DNA of 64,000 nucleotides. It comes from Isoetes taiwanensis. Lineage: Eukaryota > Streptophyta > Lycopodiopsida > Isoetales > Isoetaceae. The position numbers were made by a program, and so were the translations under genes. The stretch is from assembly GCA_021234155.1 (NCBI GenBank), contig JAJEKV010000079.1:2383914-2447913 (forward strand), given 5' to 3'. The notes beneath the pieces were generated by a model, which saw only the letters and a program-made list of their open reading frames with translations, did no database searches and was not told where the DNA came from. Positions 55,531-64,000 of the stretch are shown here, piece by piece; the first letter of the stretch is position 1; every line of letters begins with the position of its first letter.

Positions 55531-55831
55531 CTGTAACTTATATTGACTCAAGCGCATTGCATGCCACCAAGGAACTCCATCAGGAATACAAGGCCAGAAA
55601 TATACAAGTACGTTTTTCTTGTTCACGTAAATAGTTGTTTGTATCTACGAGGCTTATTGATTGGTTGATGCTGATCTTTTATTCTCCCTTGGTTATGCAG
55701 ATAGCATTCTCTAACCCCAATGACAATGTGATGAAATTATTTGCAAAGGTTGGAATCCCTAATCGATAGGCAAGGATTGGTACTTTGTGCGAATCCATGA
55801 TGCAGCTCGTGTTTGTCTTCGATTCAAATAA
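55531..55831 (+). pseudogene. Sulfate transporter (SULTR) STAS-domain 3' exons, frameshifted
   Basis: The exon 55531-55607 encodes VTYIDSSALHATKELHQEYK then ARNIQ. After an intron (55608-55700, GTACGT...ATGCAG) the last exon encodes IAFSNPNDNVMKLFAKVGIP. One base is missing near 55764, after which the frame reads IGKDWYFVRIHDAARVCLRF and stops at 55829-55831. This is the end of the cytosolic STAS domain of plant sulfate transporters, closest to what I know of the SULTR4 (tonoplast) group. Membrane-domain exons are absent nearby. At the break the sequence reads AATCGATAGGC where AATCTGATAGGC would restore N-L-I-G, so one lost T explains it. Either a relic or a gene with a sequence error and distant exons. 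Confidence 0.8.
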
Positions 55832-56358
55832 ACAAGATTGTTTGGAAGTATAATGTGTTTAACAAGTGTTGCCTTATGCAAGTTGTAACCGATTCCTCGT
55901 GGGCTCCTTCCTTGACTTAATTCCCAAAAGCCCTTCAGATTTTTTAAAATTCCCAAAATGCCCTTAAATTTTAAATATTTTCCCAAATAACCCCATATAT
56001 TTTATAGTTATGAAATTGTGTTCTTTTATTTCACAAGTTGCTAAACTCTTTAGTTGGATTTTGGAAGATAAAGGTAGTTCGTTGGCTATAGAGGATTTCG
56101 TTTTTCTAAATGTTCTGGGTTATGGTTTTGAATTGATTGTTAAAATATGACTTTGAACTATGATTTAAGCCACTTCACCCTCCTACCATGGAGGGCAACC
56201 CTCCTTGCTTGCGCAAAGACCTTGTTCAAATCATATTCATTCATTATATATACCTTTTTTGCGTGCATTGTTTCACATCTTATCACTCATTAGAAATTCC
56301 ACCATGTTAGAATCAGATAGTTCGTAGACAACCTTTTTCTTGCCCTACCTTTCGCCAA
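55832..56358. other. Spacer
   Basis: Contains a short repeat of 'ttcccaaaa-gcccttaaatt' words at 55919-55995. No gene. Confidence 0.4.
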
Positions 56359-56666
56359 TGCTTCCAAATTAAGCCTCAAAGTTTTGTTCCCGCCAAGCCA
56401 AAATTATCCAATCCTACACGCTTTCTCATTTGCCCCAAGGTCAAGCTTTAGCACCGGCCAGATTTTGATGCTTGCTCGACCCGGCTCTGTTGTTCTTGCC
56501 GATTCTCATCTTCACAATTTTCATGGTCTTGAGAAATTGAAAGAGACCCAAAAGGGGGCCAAACCCTTGAAATGCTTCCAAATTAGGCCTATGTTTTGTT
56601 CCCAGCCAAGCCAAAATTCTCTGAATCCTGCACATTTGTCACTGCCCCAAGGTCTGGCTTTAGCCA
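56359..56666 (+). repeat. ~100-bp direct duplication
   Basis: 56359-56455 and 56573-56666 share 'tgcttccaaatta', 'gttttgttccc', 'gccaagccaaaatt', 'aatcctacacgcttt' (aatcctgcacattt) and 'gccccaaggtc', with ~15% difference. Confidence 0.8.
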
Positions 56667-58475
56667 CCCCCCAACTTTGTCAATACCCCAAATGTAATGT
56701 TGGCACGGTAATTACGTAGATAATAGCGTAGATAATAGCATCTGATACTGATGCCCTCTAGGAAATCAAGTTTAAATGATACTGATGCCGTCAGAATGTG
56801 GGCACTGTTTAAATGAGGTGCAAAACCCAAAGCCCATTCAAGATCAACAAACAAATCCATGCAGCACAAATCCCGAAGCATGTGGACCTTGGCATCAATC
56901 TCAGATGAGTTCAATTTAAGTTTGCAACTACTAGGACCCCTTTTAACATTTCAATCTGCAATGAGATGGCATGAATATTCGATACGGTCAAGTAAAAGTA
57001 TGAAGGTGTCACAAAAGAAATGAAGTCAGGAATTTGGACCGTGCATTTAATTCCGTATGTTCATCATCACTTGTTCTGCAAAATCACAACCCTTGGCAAT
57101 TTTAACGTCCAAATAACAATGCCGTGCATATTGCGTGGGCCTTCCTACAAATATAGAAAATAGAAACAATTGGTCAAATTGGAGCGTACATTTTGGTTGT
57201 CAACCATGAACTAGACAGGGACAACAACTAGAAATTACCAAGGAACCGGATTCTTGCAACAAATAAGATGAAATTGAGACATCATGTTCTTCCATTGCAC
57301 TTCGATAACGCAGAGAATTCACAAACCGAGAGTACAATCGTTTGAATTAGAAGTCCCAATTAGCGTAAGAATAGCTAGATGGCTTTGTAGCTACGCGGAG
57401 GTTTCTAGGAGCAAATGCAAGTCGCAATAACGATGCAATTTTCTACAACCTTATATCGTAATCGAATAGTAGTACGCCCGATGCTCCAAATCCTCCAAAA
57501 ACATATATTAAGACCTGAAATAAAAAGAAACATTGAAATAAGAATAAACCACATGAAAAAATGCTCCACCATACCATTTCAATCTGGTATTTCACAACGC
57601 AAATCAATACCATGTATTTCACTCCTTGTCAAAATATAAGGTTTTTAAATAGCAACAGACTATAAATAGTTCTCAAATAGCATCAGACTATAAATAGAGG
57701 AGATATCCAAGGCACCGACTTTGCCATGTGCTTCGAAGAGAGCTATAGATGCTCAAAAAAATTCTAGAAAACAAAACCGGATCAACAAATATAACAATTT
57801 TCCAGACTTGTCCGGAAATCTGCAACTGGCACAACGAATAAATTTACAATACTCCAACATGCTATGTAATGCAGCCACATGCTTGCAAAGCATACAAAGT
57901 CTAGGAAGCAGCATACTGCCCTGAGATAACAATTGGACGGGTTGGACAGAGCAAAACACGCACCTTACTCATATTTAAGTTAATGCATTCATTTCCATCA
58001 AAGATCTGCACATTCAAAGAAGAAGATCACCAAAGAAAAGCATACGAAAGACATACTTTACACTTCTTGCAACCTTGGAATGCATTATCCGAGCCACATG
58101 AGCCGCTCATCGGGCCAAAACCGCATAGCCCTACTTTCTTTCTGGATTGAATGAATAAATGAGACCTTCGCAAACAAAAAAATATTATCGGGTTCCAAAG
58201 CTCCAGATGTACTTCTACTACCTAATCAAGCATCGGCAAGAATATTTAGGCCTTGCATTGAAACATACTCAGGGATCCAAATAAAATTTAACCAACAAAG
58301 ATCCTTACCAATCGAAAGTTAAGATACGATCCATTACCATTGAGAACTTAAAGTCAAAGCCGGATGTAAACGAGTTGGTTCTAAACTTTCCCCTGCGGCT
58401 CGGGTTTGTGCTAGCCCTTGTATTTGAATCATTTGGGTTGCCATTACTGTATGGAGCCCTAAACAACAAAAGTTC
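56667..58475. other. No gene seen
   Basis: Only short chance frames. 'gtagataatagc' is doubled near 56716. Confidence 0.45.
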
Positions 58476-58658
58476 CCTCTAGTATAGACCAAAGGAAATG
58501 TTCTTCATACCAATCAAGAGAAAGAAAAGACAAACTTGAGCTTGATCTCATAATGTCTAGCTCTGCTCCTCTAGTATAGACCAAAGGAAATGTTCTTCAT
58601 ACCAATCAAGAGAAAGAAAAGGCAAACTTGGAGCTTGATCTCATGATGTCTAGCTCGT
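58476..58658 (+). repeat. 92-bp tandem duplication
   Basis: Two back-to-back units starting 'cctctagtatagaccaaagg' at 58476 and 58568, nearly identical (aagaca/aaggca, one inserted G, cataatg/catgatg). Confidence 0.93.
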
Positions 58659-61600
58659 TCTTAAGAAGTGAAAGGACATTACATGCTATGTGCAAAGCTT
58701 GCCTATATCTTTGCTACAAGGTCCATACCACGTAAAAAGGCATAGCAATTCGACATACAATAAATGATTACCGCATCATGCCACCGGAATTGAGCGTTGT
58801 TTCGACCCTCAATAGAGGGTTGCTTGCAAATGTAATTTGAAAAAATAAGCCCCATCGTGGGCAAATATCGACTATCCCTATATTGGCTGCTAATCTTGGT
58901 ATTCAAATCTTGCTTGGCAAGCATTAGCAAACTTCAAAGGCCACGAAAATAATTATCATGAGAAGCTTTAGAAAATGAAAACATGAAGCTTCGCAATGTA
59001 AAAATCGACGCGGTGGGTGCTTTACAACATTGATGCGGGTACCTCGAGGACAACATGCCATTAAAATGAGACCAGCAGATACGGATCGATGACTAGAGCC
59101 CCGTGCCATCGGGTATTATACCATATTGTGCAAAGAAACCCAAAGAAAACCCCAAAAGACGCTTAGTCATAGATTATAGAAAAGGAGCGTATAAGTTGCC
59201 CTTTAGAGGAGTCATTGATGCATGACCTTGTAGCTTTAGTTCTACCCATTGCATCATTGTGGTAGCTTTAGTTCTAACTCGCATTCGTGAAAGCCTCCCA
59301 ACATTGAAGCTTACCATTTAAATTCCATACACAAAAGATAACGCAACCACCTAAAAATATGACCTTTCCAATATTCGATAAGATACCAAAATAATTTTCG
59401 CAAGCCGCTTGAATACAAATAACCGAGCATGCAACCTTGAAACATTCATTTAAAAGAAAGAGAGAATAATATACAATCTTGAAGGTGGTTAGCAAAGTAC
59501 AATGCAACCTGCTCACGAGGGAGATATATTCTACAAGACTTATCTATCGAACATAATATACAACAATGGACAATGCCCTCGACATCAATCGACACAACAT
59601 AAACGGATCTGAGAACGAATAATTAGCCTTCGTGACTTTACATGTAGAATAAAAAAATTCAGCATTTCACCTTGACATGCCATTCTCATGCACCTGACTT
59701 TTAATTCTCTTTGATCCAAGGCCTAGTGGGCTTGAAAATTTTTTCGCATAAGCTTTCCCGATTTCAAACTAGTGCCAACTAGACCAAAGACCACCAACCA
59801 CATCACCAACTACAAATTTTCCGACCACCAACTACTCTTCCCACACCTCCACTTACACCCCCAACATCATCCAAATGTACTTCCAATAAGACCTTCCTCC
59901 TTCGCTTTCTCCTCCTCCGCTTTCACACTCCACACCCAGCTTTTTGTTCTTCCTTCTCAAAAATATGGTACTTCATCCTAAAAAAATTGACTACATATTA
60001 CAAAAAAGATAATCTAAAGCCTTGCACAAGCTATCCAAGGCAATTATAATAATGCATAGATATGTTCTCATCAATCCTCACGATAAGAAAGTGAGTGTTC
60101 CGCTGATCCTTCTTGGAAGCCGCCAACGTTTTCTCATGGAGACATTAAGTATAAATTGACTTCTTCTCTACCGTCTAATTTACAAAGGGGTAGGTTGCTA
60201 CACCCGTAACTTTATCTTGCCCAATATCTTCGTCCATGACCTGAGGTTGCCGAATTAATAATCATATGTCTTCGCGCAAGAATAATAATCCACATACCCT
60301 GTTGCAAGGACCGAGTTTCATGATCCTCCACATCTAACTTAAATGTTTCATTCACTCCTCGATTCGATTGTTATCTATTGTTTTTGTTTTCACCTTGTAC
60401 AATATCCTTATACAAGCCTTCACATACGGCCGCGATCTCCAATCCTTTCCATATTTTCAAAGCTTTTGCCCTCACCACAGCTATTGTAATCTTGACCTTG
60501 TAGCTTTAATTTAAATCACCAGATCCATAAAGGCGCCCAACCAGTTGTCAGTATCGCACGTTAGTACTAAGATGTATTATACGCATTTAACGACAATACC
60601 GTATGCATACCTCTCATTTAAAAGTACTTTAACACGCTTTTGAATTATAAAATCCTCAGAATTTCTTTAAAACTATTATTTCTTGTATTGTAGTTGAAAT
60701 AGTTGCAATAAGAACTAGTATGAAGAATCAAGTTTTAAATAATGAATCGTAATATATTACTCTAGAAAATTAAGTATTTCTCAAGTTTTCAATCCAAAGT
60801 ATATCTATTTAAGAGTGATATATTCTAGTTTGCAATTCACAACCCATGATAAATAGATTTAAGTAATTGTTGCTCATTCATTGCATCCGGCTATTAACCG
60901 CTTAATCGACTGTGATTTTTTCCCCGCATGAATGCAAGCTATTGAGTATTATGGAGATGATCTCGCCTCCCGCCATGACAAATTTTACCAATTCTATTGG
61001 TCTAATATCATTTGACGTTTTTTTGGGCACGTATCATACGACTCGTATGTATTAATACGCTAAGTACGGTATTAATAAACAAGAGCTCAATTTGACCTGT
61101 CAACTTATAGGTATAGTACGATAGTACCGTGAAAAAGGTACTAGACGACGATATAAACGAAAATACGTGGCACGTAAAACAACACCAAGGCCCAACATTG
61201 AAACTTACCATAAAATTCCATACACGAGATAATGCAACTTAAGCATATGCACCGCATAGTATATGTTTTTCCACCGCCAAGGAGTCCATAGGCAAAAATT
61301 GTTGCATTGCAGCCCTAGAACAATAGCAAAATTGGGTGCACTTCCATCGTGGAAAACTCCCACACGCTATCTTCTTTGCCATAACAAAAATCCAGTTATA
61401 TGTTCATTTTCATCGTGATCATCTAATCAAATAAATTAGAATGGAAATGAGATCTTAAAGGTACAAAAGATAAATAGCAACAAGCAAAGGAAGAGGCAAA
61501 AGATCATTCCAAGTTTTGAGTCTCAGAATATGAAGTAAAATCTTCGCACTGTCCTTTGCTAACAAGTGTTTCCCCATTTCTCCTTTCTCGCCTGGCCGCC

Positions 61601-64000
61601 ATGGATCAGCCGGGGAATTTTAAAGAAAGGAGCTATCTATGCCCAGGCTCCAAACAATCTTACTGGTCAGCACATCCCAAACGGATCGTTGCTTGCAGAA
61701 TCAAGCATCGGGCCACAAAACCCGAAAAGCCCGATCAAAGAACTGCCAAGGGCTGCATATTCTATGGCATATTATTCTCAATAAATCAGACTCAAAACGC
61801 TGATCACACCCTCCAACGGGCAAACCCAAAAAAAAAAAATAAATTACATGCCCTCAAAGTACTTTGTCAAGGCACATCTTGGCACATTATTGCCACGCCT
61901 TTCTATCCACAAAGACATTTTCAAAAAAACTTGACCCATGATTTTTCAAAAACTCTGACCATGATGGTGATATTATGTGGATCACGGCCAAAAAAAAGAG
62001 ATGAATTCTGAGGCATCCTTGAAGGGTTCCCTATTTCATTGAGCAAACCCCATGCAAAGGCTGAAATAATTATAAGGTACGAGGACTATATATCTTTTCA
62101 AGCATCATTAAGAGAAATTGAAAGTTTGGCCAAGGTAAGGTGCCCCGAATGGCTCACTTACCACCGCTACATTAAGAACTAAAGACATTGTCTCTTGAAT
62201 GTAATTATCATGAATTATTAAGGAGGTTATCAAGGAATTATTAAGGAGGTTCGAAGTATTTGACATCCCTAATCATAGTCGTTGTCTTTGGAAGACCTCG
62301 TCGGGTATGGTATGTCGAGAATGGACTTGAGAGCGCGCCGAATGCTTTGGGGCAATATATATGTAAAGCACAACATCGTTATATTTCTTGCTACCTTGAA
62401 CTTCTTGTGGCAAGATAGAGCTCGAAGGTCAATAAATGCACATGGTGCCGACAAGTGTGGATATTCTTTATTTTATGCCTACTTCAAGATTATGAAATGA
62501 ATATGAGATTGTACTCAAGCATATGTTTAAAGGATTGATATTTTCATAGTTTGCATGGGTGGAATTGAATCTGATCGGGATTCAGACTGTTTTGTGTAGA
62601 GAAATATGGCGGCTGGCCGAGGCCGCCTCCCAGAGAACGATGGGAGGCTGATGCATGAGAGATATTTCTCAAAGATCCGGGTTGAAATCAGCCCCAAAAA
62701 TGGTGTGTCGATGTTCTCAATCTGGCGGAAGCCATAGCACCGGATATGCATATGTACAAACCCTTGCATTTAAGGTAGGTTAGTGTATCATTTTTTCTCC
62801 AATTGGCGGCCGCACTTTTGTCCTCCCGACTTTTGTTCTTTCTATGTCTATTTGATTGAAATATGTTGGGACCCGAAGTTTGAAGACACTTAAATGTAGG
62901 TAGTTAAATGGCTGTAGTTTGTTAAGAGCTTCGTATTTTAATCCTGCTCATGATGCAATCAACATTGGGTTTGGTTTGTTGTACACTCATTCAGATAGAA
63001 GTTCTCGCCTATGAATCATAATATATAGCTTGATATTCTGAGAAATCTTATAGCTGAATAGCTCGTCCCACTCATTTTACCGATCTTGTCATGCGAAAGA
63101 AGACTAAGACCTTGAAGATCACACAAATCCACCCACATTTTCTCTCGTGTTTTCGAGGAGAGCTATTTTAGTAATGATCAAAATGTGAGGCAATTTATTG
63201 CACACAATCGTACTAGTATCGAAGATATGAAATATTCTCAGCCCCCAAACGAACTGAGGTTGGCCATTTTATGATGAAACTTACCGCAAGCCCGCATGGT
63301 TGTAGCCTTAAATTGAACATTACCGAATATTTATTTGTACTAATAAGCTTCATGAGCTGCCCATTCAACATCACTTCCTACTTCCTATGCAAGTTTCTAT
63401 AAGATCAAGAGTTCTTATGGCATTAGTTAGGATTGTGTATTTCATCCATCTGCGTAAAAGATCAAAGCATAACGATATCAAGATCTATCGCCTCAAAGAG
63501 ACCTGGATTGGTAAAAGGAATTAATCGCACAAGATTGTACCATTGTATATTGGGCACCTTTATGCCATGAAAACTTTGCTAGCAAATTGTGGGTTTCAAA
63601 TATCATTTAGCCCAGACAACACAATATGTAAGTATATGAGTTGTTCAAGTTTCTCATGATTTTCTTCCATTTATGCAATCTTGAAGTGGTTTTGAAGCCC
63701 ATCATTAGCTTCCAATCGTACATGGTCCTCTAGTCTATTCTTACCTATCATTTCACATGCACTCAACTATTGCAATGGCATCATCCCGTATGGAAGCCAT
63801 GAGGACCATCGAGAAGAAGAAACCCTAGGAACTGAAGAAGAAACCCTAGGGAAATGACCGGATGTCCTGCTTGCCATTTGTAAGGCATGCAAAACTCTAG
63901 CCCATGTTTATATGAGACCAGACCGTGGAAAGCACTTCATACACTCAACCATTGCAATGGCAGGGTATCAAGCAATACGTAACTGAACGAAGTACAACAA
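58659..64000. other. No gene seen to the end of the window
   Basis: No exon series, tRNA or transposon ends recognised. Small duplications: 'gaattattaaggaggtt' at 62210/62236, 'agaagaaaccctagg' at 63814/63836, and 'cactcaacYattgcaatggc' at 63761/63943. Any 100-150-codon frame here (for example 61556-62011) has no recognisable domain. Confidence 0.5.

Noticed and set aside
59772-59981. Short Ser/Pro/His-rich frame resembling a plastid transit peptide
   Set aside because: CCA/CTT-rich low complexity with no downstream exon or recognised mature domain.

Overview
The window is nuclear DNA of a land plant. It contains a GRF-interacting factor (GIF/AN3) gene with plant-style introns, the 3' end of a plant sulfate-transporter (STAS) gene, cytosolic-type tRNA-Leu genes and plant LTR retrotransposons primed by initiator tRNA-Met. 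Several transposase-like families here are ones I associate with genomes of non-seed plants (ferns, lycophytes, bryophytes), so a fern or fern-like plant with a repeat-rich genome is my best guess. The species cannot be fixed from sequence alone.

Layout. 1-2.5 kb: a 394-bp MITE and a 1.36-kb (TGCG)n tract. 2.5-3.7 kb: three tandem tRNA-Leu units. 3.7-9.1 kb: a gag-only, non-autonomous LTR retrotransposon whose 5' LTR is fused to the third tRNA unit; its LTRs carry a lysine/glutamate-rich ORF and a tRNA-like pol III box pair. 9.1-11.6 kb: spacer with tandem repeats. 11.6-15.0 kb: a degraded multi-exon gene with a RING-like zinc site and a tandem array of exon-intron modules. 15-19 kb: AT-rich spacer. 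19.1-22.7 kb: a minus-strand transposase-like gene cut by a foldback element.

23.0-41.5 kb is a nest. A minus-strand LTR element (23.0-27.46 kb) abuts an older, related LTR. That LTR was split by a 12,148-bp DNA transposon (27,754-39,901) with perfect 25-bp terminal inverted repeats and a perfect 9-bp target duplication, and by a 550-bp foldback element. The big transposon carries a transposase-like gene (D-K-M-D and G-H-T-H-D-D-I-D motifs), a degraded FCP1/NIF-type phosphatase domain, and a private family of at least twenty short hairpin repeats. This is the most unusual object in the window.

41.5-46.8 kb: a second transposase-like relic, paralogous to the one at 19.5-22.2 kb, interrupted by an internally deleted Ty1/copia element. 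The copia element is bounded by a 76-bp host duplication instead of the usual ~5 bp. 46.8-51.7 kb: mostly spacer, with a second foldback element of the 19-kb family. 51.87-53.36 kb: GIF coding exons 2-4, the best host gene here. 55.53-55.83 kb: a frameshifted STAS end of a sulfate transporter. 56-64 kb: no gene I can support, only small duplications.

There is no operon-like cooperation. The host genes are islands in nested mobile DNA. Many coding relics carry single-base frameshifts, and in several comparable places the missing base lies in a C-A-G or C-T-G triplet, so some breaks may be consensus errors rather than real mutations.
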